Positions 10,501 to 22,500 of a stretch of 64,000 nt of DNA are shown here, piece after piece. Below the pieces are notes generated by a model. It was not told the DNA's origin and ran no database searches. It was given only the letters and a program-made list of their open reading frames with translations. Source of the stretch: Alopecurus myosuroides (Eukaryota; Streptophyta; Magnoliopsida; Poales; Poaceae); contig CM054059.1 of the NCBI GenBank assembly GCA_028641055.1, forward strand, positions 47,221,426 to 47,285,425, given 5' to 3'. Each line of letters opens with the position of its first letter. Position 1 is the stretch's first letter. The position numbers and the translations under genes were made by a program.

Positions 10501-13500
10501 GGCGAGTTCCTCCCGGTGTTCGCTGCCGGCATCCTGTCAGCGAGCTCGTCCCCACTCCGCAGGAGGGCAAGCACATCGTCTTCCTCGCGCACTTCGCGCG
10601 AGGATTCGGGCTCCCGGCCTCAGATTTCCTCCGCGCCTTTCTCAACCACTACGGCCTCCAGCCGCACCACCTCCCGCCAAACGCCATCGTCATGCTCTCA
10701 TACCATGCCGTGGTATGCGAGGCATTCCTGGGTGTACGGCCCACCCGACGACCTGGTCCCGGTACTTCTTCTTCCGGAAGCAAAGCAAGGCCAGGAAAGA
10801 CGGCGCGGAGAGCAGCCGCGGGATGACGGAGACTGGCAGCGCCATGATGGTGCAGCGCGGCGGGACCAACCACCCGCGGATCAAAGGTCTGGATTCTGTC
10901 CGCAAGTGGCAGAGGACCTTCCTCTACGTGAAGAACATCCCCGTCGAGAAGGGAGCTGCCGTGGTGGATCAGATCAATCTGCCCCGGTGGACCAACACCG
11001 CTCCCACCGGGCAGAACTGGAAGACCAAGCCGCCAGTGAACTCCGACATCAAGCAGATGGACGAGCGCCTTGCCGAGCTGATTGAGGAGGGGCTCAAGAG
11101 TGACGACCCCATCGCCTGCTGGATCTCCAGGCGGGTGCTCCCGCTGCAACGCCGCGCAAATCTCATGTGCTACATGGGCGGCCACCGAGATTGCACTCGG
11201 ACGACCACGTTCGAGCTCAGCAATGCGGACGTGGCCGTCTGGGCGCGCTCCATCATGAGCACCGGGCTCAGGGACAGCTGGCAGTACGGCTTCGTGTCGT
11301 ACAGCCGCACGAAACCAATTCAGCGGGTTAGTATCTTTCTTCTCGTTTCCTGTGTATTGTTCCCGAGTAGATAGCCTTCTCAGCTTGCTGTGCCTAGTAT
11401 CTCCACTCTGCGCCGAGTAGGACATTTAGCAGTGTTCCTTAGGCTTCGTGTGCTTTGTGTTTGCACGCCCTGCTGAGTAGCACACCTAGTATTCCTTAGG
11501 CTTCATGTGTTTTGTGTTTGCACGTCCTGCCGAGTAGCGCACTTAGCAGTTTTGCCTAGGCTTCATGTGCTTTGTGTTTGCACGCCCTGCCGAGTAGCGC
11601 ACTTAGCAATTTTGCCTAGGCTTCATGTGCTTTGTGCCAGCACGCCCTGCTACGTGTGATGCCGTTATGCTACTCGACTGATTTGTGGTGCTTGCCTATC
11701 TTCCAGATCCTTGCTCGCCAGATCGCTGAAAGCCAAGAGCTCTTTGAGGCTAACTGGGAAGAGGACCGACAGGAGGACGACGAGGTCTCCTTCGACACCG
11801 CGGATAGCCTCTGCATCCCTCACGCCGTCCAGCCGGGTAAGCACCACGTCGACACGTCCATTCGGGACTGGTCCGAAGACGACGACGAAGGTGATTAAGT
11901 TCACCTCTTTCGGTCGCGAGTAGCGCAACCCTATTTCCTTCGGTTTTCTAACTGTTTTCTTTTTCTCAACTTCACAGATGATGCTGATGTTGATGCTGGT
12001 GGTAAAGAGGAGGGCGAGGACGAGGGTGAGGACGAGGACGCCCTTACCGTCGATCCGCTCGCGGTTGCCGCTCCCGCTACTCGCAAGAGGGCGGGTAGCG
12101 GTGCTCAAGAGCCCCCCAGCAAGAAGCCCAAGCAGGCCGTGAAGAAGGTTAAACAGGGGAGACGACTACCGCCTTCCCGTGCAGGGTAAGTAACTTTCTC
12201 CCGAGTTGCGCATCGCTGTTGCTGTTTTTTCTGAATTCCTTGCTATTGCTTCTCGGTTTCTTCTGTCCTTCTCTCCTTTCTGAATTCTCTCTTCTTTTCA
12301 GTGCCCCCTTGGATGCTAATGCTGCTGCCGTGCCCGCCAAATCCAAGTCCAAGAAGAGATCTGCCATCGACGTAGATGCGCTCATCGATCTCTCTGAGGA
12401 GGACGAGGACACCGCACGGGACAGGGTGCGCTCACCCTCTCCTGTGAAAGGAGAAGCCGAGGACGAGTTCCAGTACATGTACACCGATGTCCATGGCGCC
12501 GAGCAGGAGCAGCAGGCCCGCGCAGAACAGGAAGCGCAGGATGCTGCTCGCAACGAGAGACCACTTTCTCCCCCAGCTGCCACAGCCGGGGAGAACACAG
12601 AACAAGACTCCGAGCAGCACGACCAGGCCGCCCTTGAGCGGCAGGAGGAGAGCCAAGAGCAGCCAGCAACAGGGGCTGCTGACCAAACTGACCCCGCGGC
12701 CCGGCCGCGGGTAGAGAAACCAGAAGAGACACACCAAGGTCCCGCTGCCGAGCAGCGGGTCGAGATAATTGACGAGATGGTGCAAGACCTGCAGGGCCAC
12801 GCGCAGCCTGACGCTGCGCAGGGTAGCGCGCCCTTGCTGCCGCCTACCCAGCAGGGCACTTCATCCACTGCACCGAGCTCCCTGCCGGTGAAGAAGACCA
12901 AGATCACAACAAGCCATCCAATCAAGAAGGAGCCTGCCGAGAAGAAGGCCAAGATTACAGCGAGCTCTCCAGCCAAGAAGGAGGCCGCCGACAAGAAAAT
13001 CGTTGAGAAGAAAGCTTCCGAGAAGCAGGCCTCTAAGAAGCAAATTGGCCAGTCTGACGCCAACGTCCGCAGAAATCCTCCTCGTGGCGCTGCGCAAGAC
13101 TCTGCCACGATGCCGCCGCCCCAACCAATTGTAAAACCTGTTGCCAGGGCCGGGCAGCTCGTCATTGGCGATTCTGGCGCGGCCGCTGACGCAGCCGCTG
13201 GATCAAGTTTGCCAGACCCGCCATCCTATCCACCTTACTTGGTGAAGATGAGCAAGCAGCAAAACATCCCGATAACTGTTGCCGAGAAGAAACTTGCTAT
13301 CAGGAAGGGCAAGCAGGCCACGGCTGTGGATTCCAAGCCGCCAGCCCGGAACAAGGACAGATCCCTCTCAATTTACTCGCGTGAGGTCCAGGAGACCGAG
13401 GTGACGTCCAGGGGGCTCTAGGAGATGATTGACTGAGTAGGTTTCATCGACGCCGAATGGAACAGCGACATCCTTGGCAAGAAAAACTGGCACGGCTTGG

Positions 13501-16500
13501 CTTTGGGCGATTTGGACCATATGCGCATAGACTGGAACAAGGCGGACATGGGCTACAATCCCATGACCATCTCGTCCAAGACCAGCACACTTGCCGCCAG
13601 GCTGTTCGTCCACCGCAAGGCCGCAGAGTTTATCGAACAAGCTTATGCAGTAAGTTTCGCTCACCCAATTCGAGTTGCATTTTTCTTCTCTTCTACTCTT
13701 CTCCTTCTTTTGATCCATCACCCAGTCCCCGAGATTCTGGCCGAGTAGACGGATACTCAACCGAGTTGCCGTCTTCTCGGGTTGAATCTTCACGATTTGT
13801 GTCTGATTCGTTCTCTTTCTGCTTCTCAGAATAGCCTCCTGAAGAGAACCAACTTGTTCCGGCGATTGCTCTGGAACCACAGCATCGCTAGAAGGCGCCT
13901 TGAGGCCCTCGAAATGGAGCGCAAGACTGATGAGGCGACGGAGAAGGAGGTCATGGATCGCACCCTCCAGATCTCCGAGATCGAGAGTAAGCTTTTAGCT
14001 ACGCGGTTTCTGCGTTTTGTGTTTACGCCCGCTTCTGCTTTCTGCTGTAATCGATTCCTTTCTGCAGGCAAGTTTAAGACCTTGGCAGAGGAGCATGCGA
14101 ACTGCCGCGTCTTTGTTGAGAGCGGTCAAACTACGATCAAGAGGCTGGAAGGTGAGTTGGTGTTTCTCTCGGCTTGTTTTCCTTCCTCCCATCTTTGCTA
14201 CTCTGCTGATCGTGTTCTGCTCTTCACAGAAGACCACAAGAAATTTGTCGAGGAGCATCTCGACTGCCTCAAACCCGCCGAGGTGCAGCAGCAGTTGGCT
14301 AGCCAGGCTGTGGAGCTGAAGAAGGAATACACCACTGAGCTGGAACCTCTCCAACTCCAACTGCGAACCGCTCTCCAAAAAGCCGTTGATCTAGCTGCCG
14401 AGAAGAATAAAATAGTGGCCGAGAAGAAAAAGTTTGAAGCAACTGCCAAGGCCGAGAAGCGGGCTCTCGAGCTGGAGTGCGACACGCTGAGGAAAAGCAA
14501 CTCGGATCTAATGCTCCAGCTGGCCTAGTTCCGGAGGGTGGAAGAAAGGCATGTTGCCGACGAGGAGTCATGGGAGAAGACACTGCAGTCGCTACTCTGC
14601 GAGCTGAACAGTAAGTACCCGCTTCCCTGCGCTTTGCTGTTCCTTTTGCTTCTCTGCTGCTTGATTCGCTTCTCTTCTCTATCTCTTTTTCTAATCTTTT
14701 TGATAGGTTTTTCAGAAATCTTCCCCGACCTAAGCTCAGCCTGCAAACCTGCTCTTTCAAAGGCCCAAGCAGCTCGCACCGAGAAGGGGCAGCCCATGGA
14801 TACAAAAGCTTCAATTGAAGACTGCTTCACCAACATGCAGGGGCAGCTCCAGCGTCTGAGGGGCGTGGGCACCGATCTGGTGCGCACTGCCTTCAAGCTC
14901 CATGACTTGTTCTGGCCTCGGGACACTGCGCCAGCAACCATTCGCGGACTTGCCGAGAAGCTGAATGGCGTCAAGGCCGAACTGAAGAAGTGGCGGGCTT
15001 CCGAAGCTCGGGCAGGCGCGGACATGCTGCTCCTCTTCGTCTGCAGCTGGTATGACAATCTTGATCTCAACCTCATCCTCGAGATGCGCCGAGATTCGAG
15101 GTGGGAGAAGGATACCGACTGCGTGGCTCGCCGCCAGTTGGTTGCGTACGAGATTGCATCCTACGCGGATACCGCGGGCTACATCGACGGCGTCACCGAG
15201 CCCGACACGGAGGTGGAGGGCGAGGATGACGACGAGGATGATGATGACGACGAGGAAGCCACTGAGTCCGAGGGCCTGAGCTGCTTTAACAGTGCTAGCG
15301 AGAAGACCGGGAAGGGGAAGGCTGCAGTCGTCGCGGATAGCGAAGATGAGGCCGAGAGCGAGAAGATGGTTATCGACACCGCGGTGCTCGAATTCGGCAC
15401 TTCATCAGGTGCTGCCCTCGACGACACGGCGCTTCTCCGCACCCAAGCTGCTGCCTCCACCTCGGCAACGGACGTCACCTCGGTGGCCACGGCCACCTCT
15501 GATCAGGCTGCCACCACTCCAGAAGCTGATGCGGCGAAGACTGACGCCACCAACTCGGAAGCTGACACCGCCAAGGATGCCTCCGAGACTGATGCCGCCA
15601 GGACCAACACTGAAGCTGATGTCGCCAAGGCCAACATCAAGGATGCTGCTACCTCCACCTGATCACCTCCTGCAACTTTTATCCTTAAAACTTTTATCGG
15701 ATCCCCGGGATGCCGGGTGCAGATGTATCAAAACAATTATGTTTGTCGCTTGCTACTCAGTTTTATTCACGTTTGATATTTAACTTAGTCAATTTGAGCA
15801 GCCTTGGCTCGATGTCGGGTTGCGTTATCATGCAAGTCCGCGAGTTGCATTTCTTATTCGCTCTTCCTTTTTATCTCAGCTCTTACCCGCAACTTGTTGC
15901 TTTTTTGGTATTCGAGTCACAAGAATTCAAAGTTGGAGTTGCAAACACTTAGCCACTTAGAAACACTCATAGTAACGCAGCCCACCACTTAGCCGAAAAG
16001 GAGTTAACAAAAAACAACAGTAAAAGATCCCCTACTCGGTTCCTGCGCTCTTTCTTTCCTTAGTAATTTTTCTTGTGCTCATTGACCTTTTGCTTGTTCT
16101 CTTGCTTGCCATGAAGACGGGTTTCGGACAACAGCAGAGTCGAAGAGTTGGCATATAGGTTTAAACACAATACTAAAGGTACTCGTGAAATTTTAAGCAG
16201 AGCAACCGAGTGGACAAAAGTGAAGCCGGGTAGCAACACACAGAGTAATTTTGGAGGAGGGCAGTCCCCGAGCTTAATTTCAGATTGCAGAATAGAATTT
16301 TAACTCGGATAAGAGAGTACATACACATCTTTGCTCACGAATGAAAGCGACGAAGTAGGGCTACATTCCAGGGGCGCTTGGATTCCTCTCCAGCTTTATC
16401 TGCCCTGTTCTCCTGTGATGGACGCACGTCCACGAGATAATAGGCATCATTGTGCAGCGTTTTGCTCACAATGAAGGGCCCTTCCCATGGAGGAGACAAC

Positions 16501-19500
16501 TTGTGCATCCCGGCTGTGCGTTGCACAAGCCTAAGGACCATGTCTCCTTCTCGGAAAACCCTTGGGTTCACCTTTCGGCTATGATAACGCCGCAGGTTTT
16601 GCTGGTAGATAGCTGAACGTGACAGAGTGAGCTCTTTGCTTCTTCGAGCAGGTCAACGTCATCTTCTCGAGCTTCTCTCGCCTCCACCTCAGTGTAGAGG
16701 GTTACTCGGGGGGAGTCATGCTCTAAGTCTATTGGCAACACGGCCTCAGCCCCGTATACCAAGAAGAATGGCGTGTAGCCGGTTGACCGGTTAGGGGTAG
16801 TCCTTAGACTCCACAACACCGCTGGCAACTCGTCTAGCCAACACCCAGGTGTTTTCAGCAATGGCTCAATCAGGCTTGGCTTTATGCCTGCTAGCACCAT
16901 GCCGTTTGCTCTTTCCACTTGCCCATTGGAGGCGGGATGCGCAACAGATGCAACATCTAGTCGGATGTGCTTATCTCTGCAGAACCGCACCATTGCCCCC
17001 TCAGCAAAATTTGTACCGTTATCCGTGATGATGCTGTGCGGGTAGCCGTATCTCAGGATCACATCCTTTAAGAATTTCACGGCTGTAGCTCCATCGCACT
17101 TCCGAATAGGCTTCACTTCAATCCATTTGGTGAACTTGTCCACCATGACTAAGATGTGTGTCATGTTGCCTTTAGCCGGCTTGAAGGGGCCAACCATGTC
17201 TAAACACCATACAGCAAACGGCCAAGTGATGGGAATGGTTTTCAACTCGGAAGCAGGCATGTGAATCTTACTCGCGAACATTTGACAGCCGTTGCACTTC
17301 CTCACAATGTCTTCAGCTTGTTACAGAGCTGTGAGCCAGTAGAAGTCGTGCCGAAAAGCCTTCTTGACCAATGCCCGAGAAGAGGCGTGGTGCCCGCATT
17401 CTCCTTGGTGTATCTCCAACAGAATTTCTCCTTCTTCTTCCGGGTCCACACAGCGTTGCAGCACGCCGGTGGCACTTCTCTTGTGCAGCACATCTCTGAA
17501 TATGGTGTAGCTCTTGGACCTTCTCTGAATCTGCCTTGCGAGCACCTCATCTTCTGGCAGAGTGCCGTCCTTTAGAAAGGATAATATGGGCATGGCCCAA
17601 CTCGGTGTCTCCCGTGTAGAAAACACCGGTTCGTCCACTTCGGGGTAGGCACCTCTGGCTGCTCTTTAAGGTTGGGAGCACTTCTCTGAAGCCCTGAGCG
17701 ATTGGCAAGGATCTCCTCAATGAATGCGACAGTCCCCGGGTTGAGGACAGCAGTCCCCCAGTATGGAGTGGTAGTCCCCGAGTAAGGAGTGGCAGTCCCC
17801 GAGTAGTGAGTGGCAGTCCCCGAGTAAGGAGTGGCAGTCCCCGGGTTCTCTGTTGCACTCTCCCAGTCAATCTCCATAGGAACGGATTCTTCATTTGGCA
17901 GAGAAGGAACAAATATGGATTCCGAGCTGGGAGATGGCTTGATGGATAGCTTCGTCAAGTGCTCCAACGTAATCCCCGCCGGGATGGACTGCCGAGAAGA
18001 TCCCACTTGGACAGCTCGTCTGCTGCTTCATTCTCTGCCCGGTGAATATGCTGGAACTCGCAGTCTTCGAAGAATCCAGTCATAGACTGTACCAGGAAGC
18101 GGTATGATGCCATGTTGGCATCTAGAGCATCCCAAGTGCCAGAGACTTGCTGCACCACCAGATCTGAATCGCCATAGCATATGATGCGCTGCACGCCAAC
18201 CTCCTTTGCTACTCGCAGGCCGTGCACCACGGCCTCGTACTCTGCAACATTGTTGGATGCCTTGAAATGAATCTGCAGCACGTACTTGAGCTGATCTCGT
18301 TTGGGTGACGTAAGCACTACGCCAGCACCAAGGCCTTCCTTCACCTTTGAGCCATCAAAGTGCATCTTCTAGTAATTGGAAACTGGAGCAGGAGGTTCGT
18401 ACTGCACCTCAGCCCAGTCCACCAGAAATTCTGCCAGGATTTGAGACTTGATGGCTTCTCTTCTCGCATAAGCGGAAGCGTACGCGGCCAGCTCAATTGC
18501 CCACTTGGCTACTCTGCCACTTGCTTCCTTGTTGCCCATGATATCCGAGATGGGAGCAGAGCTCACAACCGTGATGGGGTGCTCTTGGAAATAATGCTTC
18601 AGTTTCTTGGCACCCAGGTACACGCCGTAGGTCATCTTCTGGTAATGCGGGTAGTTCTGCTTGGAGCTGGACAGCACTTCACTGAGGTAATATACTGGGC
18701 GCTGCACACTTTTGCCTTCTTCTTCTCGTTCCACCACAATCACCACGCTGACCACTCGGTTGGTAGCAGCAATGTACAACAGCATTGGCTCCTTGGGTAG
18801 CGGACTAGCCAAGATAGGAGCGCTAGCCAGCATTGCCTTCAGCTCATTGAATGCCACCTCCGCTTGCGGAGTCCAGACGAACTTGTCACTTTTCTTCATC
18901 AGCTGGTACGAAGGCAGGGCCTTCTCGCCCATTCGGCCCAGGAAACGGCTCAGAGATGCCAAGCAACCAGTGAATTTTTGCACATCCTTCAGGGATTTCG
19001 GCAAAGACATGCTCTCAATAGCTTTTATCTTTGAAGGATTGGCTTCAATGCCCCGACTAGACACCAAGAAGCCGAGTAGCTTGCCAGCCGGAACGCCAAA
19101 GGTGCATTTACTCGGATTCAGTTTCATTTTATACTTGCGCAAGTTGGCAAAGGTTTCCTCAAGATCGGCAAGCAGAGTTTGTGTTTTATTCGTTTTGATG
19201 ACAATGTCATCTACGTACACCTGCACATTCTTGCCGAGCTGGTTGTGCAAGCATTTCTGCATATGCACCGCTGATAAGTAGCACCCGCATTCCGCAACCC
19301 GAAACACATGACACGATAGCAATAAGCCCCGTACGGGGTAATGAAGGCAGTCTTTATTTGATCAGCAGGATTGAGAGCTATCTGGTGAAAACCAGAGTAG
19401 GCATCTATGAAAGACAGCAGTTCACAACCAGCAGTGGAATCGATCACCTGATCGATGCGAGGTAGCAGGAAATGATCCTTGGGGCATGCTTTGTTCAAGT

Positions 19501-22500
19501 CGGTGTAGTCGACACACATGCGCCATGCAGTAGCAGCCTTGGGGTCCTCCTTCTTCTCGACCATGACCGGGTTGGCTAGCCAATCCGGATGCAGCACCTC
19601 CATGATGAAATTGCTTATCAGCAACTTGGTGATCTGGTCACCAATGGCCTTCCTTCTCTCATCTCCGAAACGGCGCATAGCCTGCTTCACTGGTTTGGCG
19701 TCAGGACGCACATGTAACGAGTGCTCAACCAACTCCCTCGGGACTCCTGGTAAATCTTCATTGGACCAGGCGAACACGTCCCGATTCTCACGGAGGAAGT
19801 GGATGAGCTCGCTTTCCTATTTCTCCGCCAACCCGGAGCCAATGATGGCTACGCGGTCGAGGAACTCAGGGTCGACCTGGACCTTCTTTGTCTCTTGAGA
19901 TGCCTGGAACGCGGTCCCGTGCTGGGTACTCGGCACGCCCTGCGCACCAGCTTGCGCGGATTGCGCCATAGCCACCACCTCGTACATCTTTTTTTTCTCT
20001 GCAGCAATTACCATGGACTCCGCCAACTGAGAACCAGCAGAGGCACACTCCATGGACTTCTTGTAATCACCAGAGATGGTAATCACGTCATTGGGACCAG
20101 GGATCTTCATCTTCAGATATACAGTGTGGGTAGAGGCCATGAACTTGCTCAGAGCAGGCCTGCCGAGTAGAGCGTGATAGGGGCTCTGATGATCAACCGC
20201 CTCGAACTGCAGGCTCTCTGTGCGGCAGTTCTCCCTGGTGCCGAATAGCACATCTATCCACACTCGGCCAATCGGGTTGCACGAGACTCCCGGCACAATG
20301 CCATGGAAAATGGTCTTGCTGGGTAGCAGCATGTTCTCGGCCAGACCAAGCTTCTCGAGTGTGTCTCTGTACACGATGTTGATGCTACTACCGTTCTCGA
20401 TCAGCACCTTGCTAAACCTCACAATCTTCTCGGGACCCAAGAAGGTAGGATCCAGCACCAAAGCGTAGCTACCCGGGTTGGGCATCACCTTGGGATGATC
20501 TACTCGGGACCACGTGATCTCTTGGTTGCACCAGTGCATGTAGTGAGGGACAGCAGGGATCACAGCATTGACCTCCATGGCACGCCTGTGCTGTGATTGC
20601 TTGTCGACAGGCTCATAAGTGAAGATCATATAGCTCTCGTGGTGTTCTTGGTACTGGTTGCGGCCTCCGCCCTCGTTGTTGCCGTTTTTGTTGCCCCGGT
20701 AGTTGTTGTTGCCTCTGTTGTTGTTGCGGTTGTGGTTGTTGTTGTTGTTGCGGTAGCCCTCATTGTTGAAGTGACGGTTGGCTCCTAAAGCCACTTGGTT
20801 CACGTTTTCTCTTCTCGGAAACACTGGAGGCCGAGCTGCGGGTGCGCGAGCAGGCTGCACATTGGCGTTTGCAGCTGGCAGAGGAGTAGGAGGCAAGACT
20901 TCATTCCTGATCAGATCCCACCGCTCGCACTGTCGAGTAGTGTGGTTAGCAGGCCTCGAGGGGTGCTGGGTATAGAAACTGCATGGGCCATCCCTCATGT
21001 CGTCGAAGACGAACTTCCTTATCTGCTCCGAGTTGCCGCTACCCGACTGAGGAGCGCGGTATGGTTTCTTGTTGCCTTGGCCCTGGTTCTGGTTCTGCCC
21101 GTAGGCTCCAGCAGGTTTTTGCCTTTGGCTGCCCCCAGCTCCAACAGCCACTGCATTCACTTCCTCAGGGTCATGCCGAGTATCTATTCGGTCACCCCTG
21201 CGCTTGTTGCGGAACTCGTTGCGCTTGTTGCCGTTGAAGTTTCTTCTCGGCTCGGAGGAATCCATCAGGGGCTGAGTAGGATCACCGAGTGCGTACTGAT
21301 CCACGATCTTGATGGTCTCCGCCAGAGTGTTTGGCATCTCCCTCTGCAAGCTTTGCCACAGCATGCTGCCATGTCTGCAACCTTGCGCAAACCAAGTGAT
21401 GGCCTGGGCTTCATTCACACCTTCGCAGGTGTTCCGCAATGTGCTCCACCGAGTAAGGTACTCGCGGTCCGTCTCGTCTTCCCGCTGCCTGCAAGCGGAC
21501 AGCTGCTATGGCCTATTCGGCCTCTTGTAAGTGCTGATGAAGTTGCTGATGAAGGCCTCCGAGAAATCCAGCCAGCAATTGATGCTGTTCTTGGGCAAGT
21601 TGTTGAGCCAAGTGCGAGCTGGACCCTCTAGCATCTGCGGAACGTACCGCACTGCCCATCTCCGGTTGCCGTTCGCGATATGAACCGCGGTGACATAGTC
21701 ATTGAGCCAATCCTCCGGCTTGGTGCTGCCGTTGTAACTCTTGGTGCCTCTTGCGAGCTGGAAGTTCTTCACGGACGGCTCGTTAATGATGCGCGGGCCA
21801 AAACACTCAGGGCCAGGAGGCCCCATGTTCTCGAGCCGTGTCGACAAGCTGATCCGGTCCAGCTGGTGCCTTGCATCTCCAGGCGCCAGCACGCGCTCGC
21901 CCACACGATCCAGGATGTCATAGCCAGTCAATCCCATGGCCGAGTAGCCATCATCATATCTGTCCACCTGCACAGCTGCAGGCTGCTCTACCGGGTTGGC
22001 GGCTGGCGCCACCGCACGCGGCTGCTGCCTCTGCCGAGTTAGGCTGACCAACTGGATGCTGAGAAGGGCCTGGGCGCTCTCCATCCCGGGCCTGGCTTTG
22101 AGCTTTATGGGCTTGAAAGCCTGCTCCTGCAGCGTTGTGTTTCTGACCGGACTGTCGCGGCGACAGCCGGGTCGTACACCTGCATCTGCCTACCCTTGCC
22201 GGAATGCCCACTCCGGCTTCTCTCACGTCTAGGATGCGGTGATGAAGCCTGATCGTTAGATCTAGCCACGTGCGAGTGCACCACCTGAGAAGCCCCAGCA
22301 CCCGGGTTGGCTTTCCGGAACTCCTCGTTCTGCCTAGCAGCCTCTAGCACCAGCTCATTTAGCCTCTCCTGCTGCCTAACGCGCGCGTCGCCAGCTAGAT
22401 GCGGCAACTCGGCAGCTACGGCCTCAGCAGCTCTAAGTGTTTTGGCGGGTGTGCTGTATCTGGGTCTAGTGGAGGTGTTTGCGGTGGCAGACTGACTTGG

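Noticed and set aside
12149..13165. 338-codon minus-strand frame opposite accessory-gene exon 4
   Set aside because: A shadow of the Lys/Glu/Ala-rich exon on the plus strand; the Ser/Cys-rich translation has no domain and splice-consistent coding is on the other strand.
20220..21631. Plus-strand frames opposite gag/protease (up to 278 codons)
   Set aside because: Valine runs there are the antisense of the Asn-rich gag linker, not a protein.
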